Shown: positions 1-13,406, counted from the stretch's first letter. The stretch is DNA of 64,000 nucleotides from Rhexocercosporidium sp. MPI-PUGE-AT-0058 (GCA_020746875.1 JAGTJL010000027.1:124001-188000); one strand, 5' to 3'. A program made the numbers and translations. The notes: generated by a model from the sequence alone, not told the origin.

Positions 1-1956
1 ACTCTTTATTATTAACGATATTCGATTCGTTTTATTAGTATGCCGTTTATAAGCACTCGGAACCAAGCACCTTATCATGCCAGTAACCGAGCCAGAATGC
101 CTATGCCTTAGCTAGAACTTACCCGCCGGCTTGTATCAACTAGCACTGATTGCTTTGATCCTGCTGCAAAATAATCTCAGGTTAGAAAGCGCTCGCATCG
201 TGCATGGAGATAAGAAATACCCAAATCCACGTGTTTTCCCAGGCCAGATAGTCATTTTTAGCATCGTCGATTTGCACCGGGCTTTGGCCGTTAGAATTCA
301 ACTTTACAGACCACTAGAGTTTCTCTTCTCTGTTGATAAACTCACTCATGAAGTAGGTGGGGAGTAAGTAGGCGTTTAAGTTTATATATAATTTATAATT
401 AATTGGTGAATCTCAGCGGCATACTTTCGAAATGGACCAACGATCTCTAGATTTCAACGAGATACCATGTCATCCACAATTCATCCGAGACTCGGATGTC
501 AATCCCGCTCTTCTTCGGTTCAAACATGGACGCTTTGATGTCACCGCTCCATCCCCTGGACATAGTGGATAACAGGTGTCGATACGCGAAAGTGTTTCCT
601 ATCGAGGGAAGTCCCTTCAAGTTATTGCAGAACCGAGTGTAAAATATAATCCACTTAAGTTTGAAGATTGCCTTAAGTGGGGAATTCCTTCGATGGACCA
701 GAATTTTGAAGGCTTCTGTAATTAGTGCGTTTTGCTTGAACTGCAAGAGCTCAACTACTTGGTGGTGTTTTTGATGAGGGCGGGCACCCCTGGCAATTTC
801 GAAGACTTTTAGTGCGAAATTAGCGCCAAATCTGTAGCTACTCCGAATCCTCAATTGCTAAAGACTAAGAAATACAAATTCGATTCTAACTCAGTCATAT
901 TAATTCTAATAGTAAAGCTTAACAGCTTTCGTAAAGAAATCAAAGACAGGCCTTTTGTAGTTCTAGATTTAGAAGGCTTGAAAGTTGGTGACTTTTGGTG
1001 GTTTTCTCGCTTATCCAGGACGCCTGACCCTCATCAAAAACTTCGCCGAGTAAATGATCGACACATCACAATGGATCCTTTAGCAGCGCTCCCATCCCAA
1101 TACACGTCAAGGTCCTGCACTCTCAACAGGGATACAGGAAATTTTATGATGCTTTGTTTCAGTTATCGAACTTCTTGCGAACGAATATGCTAGTTAATAA
1201 ATGAAGAGTCACTAGCTTTCGTTCTCAAGGGTGAGCCTTATTCTTGCAAGGTCGTTAATTTCCAGGGCTCCACGTTGCGTCTTGAATCATACATAGAGCT
1301 TGGGTTTGGTCATCTATTTCCTGAGACTTAGCCAATAAGCCTGTTCCAATCACAGTGCGCAGATCGTAACCGAACAAGCATGGGTTATGCATTTGCTCGT
1401 GGATGTTACACAGATTTATATCAGGGTAGACTTTTGGATCGAGCTTCATTAGAATGAGATATGAAGAATATAGCAGACTTCTTATTCCTTTGCACATATC
1501 CAACCGCAGACAAGATATTTGCTCAAACATAAACAGACAAAGGGGCTAGCCGGCGCTAACCCCGGTAGTGGCTTGTGCGTCCCGAGCCGGTTACAGTACC
1601 ATCGTGGCGGGCGAGGCTTCAACGACACTTCATTAAACCTCCAACATGCATCACCAACATTGATCAAGACCCATTATTGCCTTCGTCACATGGATACAAT
1701 GAAACCTCAATCAGAGTCACAAGCATCCCTTCCCTTCTTATCGACGCGAAGGGTAACAGTAGAGTTGAAGAAAATTCGTGAAAGAGCGGTCAATATCACT
1801 ACGCAAACCCGGCAACAACCCTTTATCCCACCAAAAATCAATAAGAATATACTTTTCCAGCTCTCAACTTCTTCTATGGCATCCAAATTCCCCCGTATAC
1901 CAACGCCTTTCCAGTAGACCAGGTTAGAGCGCCGTACCTAGGTCCAAGTCTGGCGT
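1..1956. other. No supported gene; unrecognised ORFs only
   Basis: I see no recognisable protein family, tRNA or repeat here. The longest frame is on the minus strand at 447-854 (135 codons). It is rich in basic and hydrophobic residues and matches nothing I know. A second minus-strand frame at 1255-1530 is equally anonymous and lacks an obvious partner exon. The 3' end of the neighbouring DUF6594 gene marks the right border. Confidence 0.4.
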
Positions 1957-3557
1957 TTAGCCAACTCGAAGAGCATCAGAAGGCAAGTCCACGGCGTTGA
2001 TGTTAAGGAAGACAACAAGAATGGCGCTGTAGCTACGAAGATATCAGCCTAGCAACTTACGGCAGATGCAATAACCTACGTCGCCGTACCCAGCAGGACT
2101 CGGTACCCATCCCCCTCTTCTACAACATACAGGATCCATGCGAAGGCGAGAATGAATGTTGAAGCTATGACGGTCATTTGGACACGGCTCAGGGATAACA
2201 AGGACAGAAGGAAGACAGGAATAATGAGTGTGCCGACTGCAGTAAGGACCAACAGTCCTCCAGCAAGGATACGACGGCGAGTCTCAGAGCGGTATGTGAC
2301 ATTTATGTTTTTGGTCTTATCACGCTCCTCCTCGGGTTGAAGCCATCCCTATATAGAACGTCATCAATCGCACTGCTAGATTTCCCTGAGAACGGCTCGA
2401 TCTACATACCTTGAACATCGAGATCGGAAAGTAGTGCACGTACTCTTCGATGAAGTTGTCGAAGAAACTCAGCCGGTCTGCCCTGAGGCTGATCATGTCA
2501 TCGACATGCTTCAAATAGTCATCAGACCCCTCGGCGAGCTGCGGATTGCTCCACAACCAGTTGTAGTATGTTTCGTGGTTTCGCTTGAGGGGTTTACCGA
2601 ACGATTGGAGTTCTCTAAAGTCGGCGGCTGTCTCTTCTAGAAGACGATTTCAGTCTTGGCAGGTCCTTACCATAACATCGGATGTCCTCGCAGTCTCTCA
2701 ACATGTATGGAGACTTACTGTGCCTCTTCAATGCCTCTCGAATAGTTTTGAGCAGCTCTCTATGCTTTGTATTCCCATTCTGTTCCTCTCTCGTGTGTCT
2801 CAGACTGAAGTTTGGAGCGGGGTGCGCAGCTTCGTGCTTGTCGGCTTCCAGCAATTTTTTCTCTAGCTCGGTGAGTTCGACTACGTCTTGGACGAGAGTG
2901 CGTTGATAGAGGTATTTGAATCCGCGGGTCATCTCGAGGTCACGATCGCTCGCGACCCAAGCGGCAAGTCGAGGGAAACCTTCTGGAAATTTCTCGTCTA
3001 CGTCAAAGACGTCAGTTGTCTGCCATGCTTTGTGCGATATTTTTCAAGCCGACTCACATCTGTGATTCTCATACAAATGATAGCCTCTTGACTCTGCGAA
3101 GCTGTCTCGCTTCTTTATCTTCTCTTGCGTGTGGGTGCTCGATCCGAAGCCCGTGGATAGTCGTCGCAGAGTAATGTTGAGGAACGATTCTGTTCGTGAT
3201 TAGCGCTGTCAGCTACTATACTCCTTGCACCAGTGGGCAACAGTATCAACCTTTCAAATCATCTGCGCCATTCGTTTCAGAGGGCTCATCACCCGATCCA
3301 GGAGTCTGTGCTTCTTCCGTTGTCACACTACTTTCTTCCCCTTCGTTGGAGATATATGTCGGAGGGCTCGGACTGAATCGATTCCTTAGATGAGACTCTT
3401 GAGCCTGGTCCACGGCTCCCGAGCCAACGCCCATTTCTAGTCTAATGTCATCAGTCGTGTTAGTATGTACCTGCTGCGAGAAAACTCGAAAGAGTCTCTT
3501 GACCACAACAGCAGCGCTTGCCAGCCCCGCGGCGACGACGGAAAGAGGACCAGCCAT
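1957..3557 (-). CDS. DUF6594-domain membrane protein (six exons)
   Basis: Proposed exons, read on the minus strand: 3251-3557, 3058-3189, 2719-2997, 2410-2636, 2131-2348, 1957-2032, giving 412 aa. All junctions are GT..AG, introns are 60-98 nt and phases agree. An N-terminal Ser/Thr/Glu-rich region precedes the DUF6594 body, which opens with the typical FPEGFPRLAAW block. It continues through the LYQRTLVQDVVELTELEKKL helix and a WLWSNPQLAEGSDDY segment. The C-terminus has two hydrophobic stretches (around AGGLLVLTAVGTLIIPVFLL and ASTFILAFAWIL) and ends with YSAILVVFLN, the usual membrane end of the family. DUF6594 proteins are fungal and of unknown function. The last intron (2033-2130) is the least certain: the usual A-R-R-x-E-V segment before the final helix is not obvious, so the 3' end could be misspliced by me or slightly degenerate. 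Two more members lie at 24722 and 63085. Confidence 0.75.
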
Positions 3558-5373
3558 GGTGAAGCACTTGAGCAGGAAGAGAACATTGCAAGAAGCTCCA
3601 TGTTGACGACAACTTATCTATTTAGAAGCAGCTTTGCTGCCCAACTCCTCAGAGCCTGTTGGTTTGCCTTGCGTGGTGGTACATAGAAAGGCAGGCAGTG
3701 TACGGTTTGAGGAGGGCCGGGAAAAGGGTCTGCACACCACACTCTACGACGCGAACAAATGAGAGACGCACATTTTGGTCTCTCGTCTGACACTACTGGT
3801 CAACAGTGAGGCTCTTTCTTCGTTCATTCACCGACTTTTGGACGTTCTTGATCGCGGAAAAGGGGGTAAGTAATGGGGATGTGCACGGTCACGGTTGGAT
3901 TTCGGAGGATTTGGAGACGGAAAGTTCAGCAAAGTCAGTACAGCGGGAGGGCTTCTTTTATAGAGAGAAAGGCCTGGAGCAGTGCTTGGAATAAGTCAGG
4001 TTGCTCAATTGGTCGTGTAGCCGAGCATGTGTGATAGGAAAGGGTGTCAAGATGTCAACGTCACAGTACTCAGGCGAGAACCAGCTCGTCGATGTTCGCG
4101 GATGCACAGCAAAATGGGTTTTATATACCAATCTCATGACCATTTCCAATGATTTTACGGCTCTAGATCTATTTTAATGCCATATACTGTAGTTGCACGA
4201 CCAATTCCTATCAATTTAATGTATAACGCCAAACCTCCCCATCCATTAGTCCCTTTTCTTTTTGCCTGCCTCGCCCTCTAGTTCCATCGCTTAAATCGTC
4301 CCGTAACTAGTGACAACAAACCTTTTGTCCTTGCCTCCAAGTTCACATTCCGAGAATGTCGAGATCCGCACAAGCTTCATATATGCCCTAGCTTGTATTG
4401 GTGGTTGTCCCAGATTCCGAGTCTGATCCTGCTGTTGGCGAGCCTATGTCCGGGTACTGTGGCTTCTCAGTTAGCCGTCTTTGCTGGCGGGAAGAGTTTG
4501 CCTACCGTTCCTCTAGTTGTGCTCTGAGTCTCTACCCATTCCAGCACCGTATTTCTCAGTCCTTCGGTGACCATCTTGTCTGGAGATCAGATATCCGTGG
4601 CTACTTTCAAGTGAAGGTCTGCAATACAACGAACTTCGCCTTTCGATTTCGATTCAAGTTCGGAGAGATATTGGCGAGGCGATGGAACCACCGCTTGGCC
4701 TTAGGAGAACTGCGCGAATTTCTGGTGGTAAGCTACCGTTAGTCGATGGTCTATAATCCTCCGAGTCTGGGTCTGGGTACTGTACTTTCCACGGAGCAGC
4801 AGATCCAAGTCCTGGGTACCAGTTCGAATTCCCCCTCGTCTTCAAGAGTCAGCCCCAAGATGGAGTGATTGTGGGATGCTGGGTTACTCTAGATGTCTGG
4901 GTGTTTCGCGTTGCTGGAATCTTTCTTCACCGCCAAAGCATGTATTGAGTAGAGCTGAAGAGATATGACGCTTGCAGACGATGATTAGATAGTTGTCTCT
5001 TATTTCTGCAGCAAGGAAATGCTCTGGTAGAGCCGTTGTGGATTTGTATGCCCTGGGCTGAAGTCTGGGTCCAAGATCTGCCTGTTCTTTGATATGGATG
5101 GTGCACACAATCGTCGTCCGGGATTGCTTGCAATGACACGACTTTTAGCGGCTCCTGGCGCCAGTACGCGCCAGTACACCTATCGGCCTGCTCGCTCCCT
5201 GCGGATGTCCCTTGACACTGGGGTTGGCGCGTCGTTGAGGGGTCATCGCGAGGCTGTGGGAGCACCGAGAAGATACGTGCCAGGGGCGATCTGCGCAGTA
5301 AACGTGAGCCATGGCTGATCTGAAGAAACAGAGATGCCGCTCCCCGGATCCACAAAGAGACTGTGGCGACCAT

Positions 5374-5724
5374 TCAAGGTACTGGGTCCTCGTATAAGGC
5401 GTTGAACTCGATGAAAGGCGTCGTGCTCCTTAGCACTTCTCGAAACTCGGAGTTCTGTTTATTGCCATCCATTTCTTCAGCGGCGCAGCCGTCAATGCAA
5501 GCCACCACCCATGCATCGCTAAACATTCCTTCCCTAGTCCTTCCAACAATTCTTTCGCACAACGGAAAGTATCTCATGAACCGGTCCCCTCCTGTTCTGA
5601 TCTTTTCGAAGTAATATTTTGATCGGAGTTCAAGAGAATTGCAATCAGAATCATCGCCCAGAAGCCCGGCAGTGCCAAAGCTGATGCAATGACACCATGT
5701 GCCATAGGTATACGTGCGGCGCAT
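5374..5724 (-). CDS. Unrecognised ORF, possibly one exon of a larger gene
   Basis: A 116-codon open frame begins with MRRTYTYGTWCHC and ends EFNALYEDPVP. Its composition (acidic, aromatic, several Cys) looks more protein-like than the surrounding frames. A second frame (4927-5373) abuts its 3' end and begins TVSLWIRGAASLF, so a spliced gene is possible, but I found no convincing donor/acceptor pair. No family is recognised. It may equally be a chance ORF. Confidence 0.2.
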   Translation of the reverse strand: MRRTYTYGTWCHCISFGTAGLLGDDSDCNSLELRSKYYFEKIRTGGDRFMRYFPLCERIVGRTREGMFSDAWVVACIDGCAAEEMDGNKQNSEFREVLRSTTPFIEFNALYEDPVP

Positions 5725-5930
5725 CCCATTGATGGTTACAGGCTTCCAAGTGGAGGCTTCAGTACAGCCAATGGTACTGCGAGGGCCTAAACCAAGTCCG
5801 CAAACTTACGGCAAGCCTTTTCTATCTCAACATTTCATTGGCGATCATGTATTTGAATTTTCGATGCGTTTTCTTCTCAACATACACAGACTTGTGCACC
5901 TGGCTTTCAAGAAGATGGATTTCCAGTACG

Positions 5931-5974
5931 AAAAAAAAGAAAGAAAAAAGAAAAGAAAGAAAAGAATAAAAAGC
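5931..5974. repeat. A/G-rich low-complexity tract
   Basis: Almost pure purine on the plus strand: irregular runs of A separated by single G residues, with one T near the end. It is simple sequence, not a coding feature; the charged Lys/Arg-rich and Phe-rich frames that cross it are artefacts of the repeat. Confidence 0.8.
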
Positions 5975-8900
5975 CAAGCAGAGAAAGACAAGGGCGATGC
6001 CCGGCTATGAGATAGAAGATGATAATGGACAGTAATAACAAGCAAGTGCTCGCGACGATTGCAGATGGAGATATGGATGTTGGAAAATCTGATATCGTGA
6101 GAAAATTGCGAACCATCTCAGACAAGGCGGATTAATTGCGGGAAATACATGGTTTAGCGAGATGCCCCTGCCTGGTCTTCCCAGTGGCCCCGAGTTTGTA
6201 TGAGCTGATGGAACGTTGCCCGTCTCTCTAAATATGGAGGAAGAATAGTATGGAGGCCACGGGCCGGCCCTTGGTGGATGGTTTCTTACCGCCGAAGCTG
6301 CAGCTGCAGCTGCAGGTCATGTTTTGAGTCACACACTTGCATGATACAGCTTCCTTGCATCTCTTACCCCCAGCTCGAAACAAAGATGGTCCGCTGCAAG
6401 TGAGAATCTATCCGATTAGGACAAAAGCAAAGTGCACAAGTCTAGCAACTTTGAGATTGGATTTTGAAGCTGCAACAGATCGAAAAATTCTCGAAGGGAG
6501 AAACACGCACCTCTTCATTTGGGATGTCCCGATAGCCCATGGATATACGTGGACATTGCTTGGATGTCTCCCAAGCGAGGTGTGGCAGCATGTGCTGTCC
6601 GTACGTAGGTTCAGGTGCTCCCATGCGTTTCGGAGGACCTGTTTGATTTCAAGCGAATGGACTCACCTACGCAAAACCATCGTCATCCGTATTGCCGAAA
6701 AGAAAAGGAAAAATAATCTGGAAGAAATTTAGAGTGAGGTGAGGGAACCTGCTCTGCTTTTATAGCTCCGCGACATACCCCGAACAAGCCTCCCCGTGCA
6801 ACCTCTGCCAGGACAGCGCCCGTATCTCCCTAGGGTCATATTAACCAATGCTAAGTACGGAGTATCCACGGCTGAGTGGATGGCTGCTCCAGAAGGCATC
6901 GCGATTGGTGTATCTCTTCTGCCTCACTGATTGGGACGCCTAAACCTTCACAACGACTCGGCTCTCTCAAGTGGTAGGAGAAGAAACATCTGCCGTTGTA
7001 GATTGGGCATCAACTCAGGAACTCAAATTGGCAGGGATGGTTGCAAGACTAGACGTGGAGAAGACGACTGGTGGGAGAGCAAGAGCATGTCTCTTATCAC
7101 ATGAAACCTTGGCTATCATGGAGATGAAAAACTTCAGTAAAAGCGCCATGTTTCCGCTCTGATGTGCTTGCCCGCTTCTACTTACGTTGGTATTCCACGG
7201 GCTGGCTGCATCCAATTGGCCACATGCTACCACACCCCGAACGCCATATACGGAACGCTTACTTGCCATCAGGTCACACAGTCTGGAGGTCTTGCGATCA
7301 AGCAGCTTCCTCCTAGAAGAGGATACCTCAGCGACACAGAACGCCATCAAATGTCAAGCTCGTGGTGTTCGTTTCCATGATCTGTCCAAGAGAAAAGAAT
7401 GTTTGGTCAAGAGCGTCGACCGAATCACTGCTTCTGCTTCCTTTCTCCGAGTTGTCAGAGCTGCCACTTCTATTCAGGGGTATCTTCCTGTATCTCTTCC
7501 TGGAGGAAACTGTGAGTAACCCAATAAACAACAAGACCAAGAACGCAACTGCATCTCTGCATCAGCAGTTTGCAACGCTAAGCTTTTCGAGTACCAGAAG
7601 ACCAAGAAAGGCTTTTTTGGGGGGGGTGCTTTAGGGAGAAGCTTGTCAGGCTGCCTCCGAATTTACTCGACGAGAAAGCAAACACCTTCGAGGATAGTGA
7701 CGAACCCATCAAACTACGACACCGACTTCTCCTCTTTGTATGCCCTCATACTAGCACAACTTAGACCGTGTCAACCACATGGAAGCTATAATGTCTTCCC
7801 GAAAATTGAGTATTGTCGGCATGTCTTGAGGGTCATCTGCAGACACTTCTCGTACTCAATCCCACTTCCAGAGATGAAAATGCAGCGTCCGACAAACAAT
7901 GGCTTCCACACCAGGACCAGACACTGTCACATCCTCTGCTTGGACAGAATGCCAATATTATTTCACCAGCAATGAATATCAAACTGCCTTTATGTCTCCT
8001 TAGCAAGCTCCCATAGTCCTTTAACATCGCCACCCTCAACGACATGATTGTGGATTTCGGGCCATGATGCAAACTCACCGAAAGAACCCTACATCCCTCT
8101 ACAAACACAAAGTTCGACACTCAACTACAGAATAAAGCAGTCGATACTTCTGCGTTCTCTCTGCTGTTGCGCTTACATCTGGCATCTGTCGGCGATCTCG
8201 ACTCGCGATCTCGAAACTGCAGCAAGACGCACACCCGCGAAATATTACCAAAGCTCCAATAATAACACCTTGAAGAACTTGGCTATACAGATCCACCTGG
8301 AAAATCCACCTTCAGCGCAGTTGCTGCGTCTTCCACCTCCTCCCCTCTTTGCCGTAACGCCTGGCCACGAAACGAGGAATATGCGAAAAGACAAGACGAC
8401 GTACAGACGTCCCCATACCTTCCGCAACCGACACTTCCTACCCTTCAAACCCCTATACAAAGTTATCAAGACCATACGTACAGGTGCACATGAGAAAGCA
8501 GACTCATTTCTCGCTTCCTCTGCCCCTGGTATGTTTTGCAGGCGGAGGAGGGCGTATGCATACGCTCGAGCCATTCCATTTTGGCTAAACCCAAAACAAA
8601 AGCCAGTGAACCTACACCGACCACTTTCCCCCGGAAAAAAACACAGAACCAGAAAGAAGTAGGGGTTGATAATAGCGGTATACTTGTAGGTTGAATCTGT
8701 CTCTAGACCAGCAGGTCCGTCATTCCACAATGCGGATATCAAGAGAATCTCGGGACGTTGGCTGTGGCAGACAAACAACAAGGCCAAAACTCGAAGATCT
8801 TCTTCTATTTACACATACCCATATCTCAAGCCAGAGCAAAATCCAGCTCACACTTCCCCAGATGAGTTCCGGCTTCAAAATCAATCACTTACAATGCCCA

Positions 8901-9466
8901 GAACACATCTGCTTCCCGCGACCAGCTTAGATACCATGCTAACCAGGCACAGTCCAGAAATGGAAAGCATGCTAGATGTAATTAACCCATCTACACATCT
9001 TAGACCAGGAGGACTACCTGGATCTCAGCTCGAACGATCATGAAAAGACTACTGGACGAGAGCTCCATCAGATGCCTCTTTCAGAGGATGATGGAATTGG
9101 CGCACATCCTCAGCCCTCCCAAGGTCAAGGAGGGGGAAAGAATACCAAAGCCTACCTATCTCTGCTTGAGAAGTCCTCGACTCCCCCCCTCCGCGAACGA
9201 TTCCCAGGTCACCCCAAAATGCCTTCCACTCCTTAACCCATCCAAACCTTGGACGCTTCCAACGAGCAGAGTTAAGAAGAGGAGGGGTTACTAATGCATC
9301 GGCAATCTCAAGCTAGGCACGTATCAGCAGCATCCCACCAACGAGCTCTTTCCGCACTCACGTCCTTGCGACTGGAAAGATATCTTGGTGATTACTCGGG
9401 GATGCTGAACGTCAAACCAGACGTAGCGTGTGGTGAGGTCGTGGGGACGATATACAAGGGATGGAA

Positions 9467-9487
9467 GTGAGTGAGTGAGTGAGTGAG
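9467..9487. repeat. (GTGA)n microsatellite
   Basis: About five tandem copies of the tetranucleotide GTGA, followed some 65 bases later by a second, imperfect GTGCT-type pentanucleotide run. Both lie downstream of the cryptochrome gene. Confidence 0.85.
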
Positions 9488-9974
9488 CAGTCGCCATCCC
9501 TGAACCCATCATGATATTCCGCAAGTGTGGAGGCATGGAACATCATTATGCGATGTGCTGTGCCGTGCTGTGCTGTGCTGCACAAATGATTGATCAGGCT
9601 CATATAGATAACAGATCTATGTAGCTCTCAGCTAGGTATGCTATGCTACGTTATGCAATGGTAATCTTATAATACATATTTGTCTACTTCCGTCCTTCCT
9701 TGCTTCTTTTCCTCCCACCTCATCTACGCCAAAAAGCATTCCTCTAGGAATTTGATCTCTTCTCATAAATGCCATCCCAGCAGCCAGCTCCCAGCAACCA
9801 GCAAGCCAAGGGATCAAATGATAGATGCCCTTTTACGTTCCCTCAGCCATCCATGCGCCCAAAACGCCCAGCCTAGCCATGCCAGTAATGCGATTACGCC
9901 CATGGAACCGAAGAGAACCGAACCGATCTGATATGAGAATACATGCCGCCATACAACAGGAATTCAAGTCGTCT

Positions 9975-12058
9975 TTAAGCACCACTCTGCGCAGCCTCAT
10001 ACTCCGCAACTTTATCCATCATGCCCGTCCTATTCTCGCGTCCTCCTCCTCCACCCCGTCCACCATACCCACGGATATGGCCCCTTGAGCTACCGTATCC
10101 TCTCCCTCCATACCCACCGCCGTCAACGCCCCCTCGACCAGAATTCGAATAATAGCGTCTCCCCTCCGGCGAAGAGAATCTACCACCATCACCACGTCGC
10201 CCTCCCCTCTCACCCCTCGGCCGTCCATTGTGCCGTCCACGCCTATTGACTGTGAAATTGATCTTCAGCAAAGGATCCTTGACCCACTCTAGACCATTGA
10301 GACCCAGTGCGTCTCTCCGATCTTCTCGCACCGCCCACGCCTGGAAGATCTCAGCCGGTTCGTTCAAGCTCCTCAACTCCGGGACCCAAGCCTTGACATA
10401 ATCGCCGCTGGGATCGTAATCGAAAGCCTGCTTGACGGGGTTGAAGATGCGGGCTTCGCCGCGTGGGTCGTTGCCTACACCGGCGAGGTATTGCCAGTTG
10501 CCCCAGTTGGAAGAGAGGTCGTAGTCGACGAGCATGCTTTCGTACCACTCCGCGCCGATGCGCCAATCGATCTTGAGATGTTTGGCTAGGAAGGAAGCGA
10601 CGTTCTGGCGAGCGCGGTTGGATGTGTAGCCTGTGTGGTACATCTCTCTCAGACTGGCGTCGATGAGACCCATTCCCGTGGTGCCGTTGAGGAAGCGCTC
10701 AATCTGTTGACGTACCTCGGATGTGGAGGAACCGAGTGATGGACGGGAGGGAGAGCTCCAGCGCTCTTCGCCTTCGGCCTTGAACCCGCTGAGGCGAAAG
10801 AGCTTTGGGCCGAACTTTCGCGTGCAGAGACGCATGTAGTCACGCCAGAGGAGCTCGAAGCGGATGCTCTTCGTGCCGTCGTTTTGGCCGAGACCGTAGC
10901 CGGTGACGGAGCTGAAGGAGGGATTGGTGCCGTCTTCGAAAGCGAGAAGACCAGCGTGGATTTGGCGAGCGGTGATGCAGCCTAGACTGAGGTAGGCGGA
11001 GAGTTTGGTGGAGAAGTCATGGCCTAGAAGACCATTGCGGGTGCTGTGGTAGGTGGTGATGTTGCCGCTTGTGATGAGGTAGTTGAGTCGGTCTTGAGCT
11101 TGGGTTTCGCCACCTAGGAAGGGATGTGCGGATTTGGTCGACGGTGGGTATGTTGGAGGGTTCTTAACTAGATTGTGCGCAGACAGAGGCTTTAGTAGTG
11201 ACTGTTGAAGGTTGTCGAGGCTATCCGGGATAGTGAATGGGGAGCGTTGGTCGGGAATTGAGGCTTCTGGTGGGAAGGGCGGTAGAGATTCTTTGGTTGG
11301 CGTGGATAGAACATCTCGAGGATGCTCACGAAGCGGTTCAATAGTCTTTCGAAAGCTTGTGAAGATGTCAGATAATTCGTCGATATTAGATAGAGGAAGA
11401 TCACGACTAGTCGAGTTAGTGAAATGCAAAGTTAACTTCCAAAGAATACTCACTCGTCAATGAGGTACTTCTCATCATTCCACAGCTTGAACTCCACATC
11501 GGCCTCTCTACAAGCCTTCTTCACCTGTGACTCCTCCTGACTTTCCTCTACCCCCTCCTCTCCAACCATCCATACGGCTCCAATCTTAATTTCACCCTTT
11601 GCATCAATCTTCCGTAACATGTCATCGACGACCTCGCCAACCATTCCGACGCGAACACACAGTCCACTTCCCACCTTTTCCAGCCCCTCCTTCAAATCCC
11701 ATATACATTCAGCCAAGAAAGAGACACGATGGGGACCAGTTCGCCAGAAACCACCAACCTTGCTTCTGGCTTCACGATACGGACTCTTGGTATTGCTGTC
11801 GGGAATGAAGCCCTTGACCTCTAGCTGCTGGGCACTGAAGACGTAAAGCGGCAAGAGATGGGTGAATCCATGATTCTTAGACGACATGAGCGAGTGGAGA
11901 ACGGGATTGTCAGAAACACGGAGGTCTCTCCGCATGAGATAGATTAAGACCTTTGAGTCTGGCATCTTCGTGGTTGTGGAGATGCAGAATTTAGACGAGA
12001 GTGAGACTGGTGAAGATTGTACTTGCCGGGTTCCAATTCGGTTGAGGCAGCGGTACAT
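9975..12058 (-). CDS. cry: DASH-type cryptochrome/photolyase with RGG tail
   Basis: Blue-light photoreceptor/photolyase family protein expected to bind FAD and an antenna cofactor; CRY-DASH members act on single-stranded DNA cyclobutane dimers or in light signalling. Exons on the minus strand are 11454-12058 and 9975-11406, with a 47-nt intron at 11407-11453 (phase 2), giving 678 aa. An N-terminal photolyase alpha/beta domain carries the LMRRDLRVSDNPVL signature (about residues 41-54). The FAD domain carries RFELLWRDYMR, then YTSNRARQNVASF and SSNWGNWQYLAGVGNDPR, the last being diagnostic of the DASH branch. Residues about 590-678 form an Arg/Gly/Tyr-rich RGG tail typical of fungal CRY-DASH and likely to bind RNA. 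Met1 gives a 31-residue Arg/Ser-rich leader before Met32 (11963-11965), where the conserved fold starts. The leader might be a mitochondrial presequence, or Met32 may be the real start. Confidence 0.95.
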
Positions 12059-13384
12059 ATGCTCGAATCGGAAGTGAAATCTATCCGGACCTTATGACAA
12101 GCTACTACCAGACATCCACGGGGGTAGTATTTGTACTTGGCCTGGCAATTCTCGCTGCACAAAACTGGAGCTTTGAAACTCCCCTTGCTGAGTGAGGTGT
12201 GAGCGCAGACACGAAGTTGAGATGGGAGTCGGGGATACAAAGAATGCGCTTGAGCTGATGACAAGGTATTTGAGAAGCAGGGCATGTAGGGTATGGTGCC
12301 CAGGTAGAGTGTAGAGCACGGGTCGATGTGTAGTGCAACCGTAAAAGTCGAGTCCAGTCAGCTCAAACAACAAAGCTCGGGGACGGAAGCCTTTGTATGA
12401 CGGGGCGGGATGAGGTACGAGGGAAAGGGTGGTGGTGCTGGTGATGTGGTTTCGAGCCGTGGAATTCGAAGGCGAAAATAAATCATGCGCTCATTGACGC
12501 TGTATTAGGTTTGGGTTGAAGGAGGTCCCTACTGCGGAATGCCAGACTTGGGATAGCTTTTCGGGATGTGGATCCTCGCTACCAAAGATCAATGAAGATT
12601 GGATTTGGGAAGAGAATCGGATGGGGAAATAGTCGGATGGAAAGGGAGGAGGATGGGACTAGAGAAAAAGGTGGATGTGCACTAATTTGAGTAGGTGTCT
12701 GTCTTACATAAGTATAGGATAGCACAGTACAGTCAGTACCTACTACGTACCTACCTACCTAGACAGGTCTGTGGTAGGTCTAGATGTGAGTCGGAGCTCG
12801 AGCGAGATCCACCGACAGGGAAGGAAGGCAGACACTAACTAGATAAGTAATACTCTTGACCTAGGTAGATGGTGGGGGGGAGGGTGGTATGTAGTTAGTT
12901 GATATACCGCCGATGTCAATAATATCGAGATGTGATCCCGGGATCGGAACTGCGAACTGATGCATGCATGCAAGCAAGCAAGCAGTCATGCAAAACAAAA
13001 CAACTAATTGGGTCATTGCTTCTTCTCCTTCTCCTTCTTCTTCTCTCGATCTCACCATAACTATCATAGGTACAGTACAGTACTGGTCTCTCCCTCGGTA
13101 AATAATCAGTCCCTGTAGCCGCATAATTACATTGTTGCTGCATCGAATCCATTCCCGCGGCAGACGCTTCAAGGATCTAATCATATGTCCCCTTTTCGAG
13201 GTGTAGAGTCCACAGGAGACAGTCTTACCCTTTTCTCTTCATCATCCATCACCTTCGTCTTCATCTTCTTCATCTTCTTCGTCTTCTCCTGTAGAACGGC
13301 GGTAGAACGGCAGCTGCGATGAAGGCGGGCCATGAAGTTTATCGTGCCCTACCTAGTACTATACTATACGGTAGAAGTCGACAG

Positions 13385-13406
13385 ACATACATACATACAT
13401 ACATAC
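13385..13406. repeat. (ACAT)n microsatellite
   Basis: About five and a half perfect copies of ACAT upstream of the cryptochrome gene. Confidence 0.85.

Larger units (their letters stand above)
3558..9974. other. 6.4 kb without a recognisable gene
   Basis: Open frames occur on both strands but none resembles a known family. The most protein-like is the minus-strand frame at 5374-5724, listed separately. Low-complexity tracts are a purine run at 5931-5974 of mixed A/G, a CAG/CTG-type run near 6297-6316, a GTGA tetranucleotide run at 9467-9487, and a GTGCT-type run near 9554-9583. The polypyrimidine and TATA-like stretches are not tied to any gene I can defend. The left part may contain the promoter of the DUF6594 gene ending at 3557. 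Confidence 0.4.

Noticed and set aside
8245..8787. 180-codon minus-strand ORF
   Set aside because: No family resemblance, low-complexity patches, and an equally long plus-strand frame (8048-8662) overlaps it; neither is convincing.
10019..10843. Several minus-strand ORFs rich in Gly, Arg or Pro
   Set aside because: Alternative-frame shadows of the cryptochrome exon and its RGG tail.
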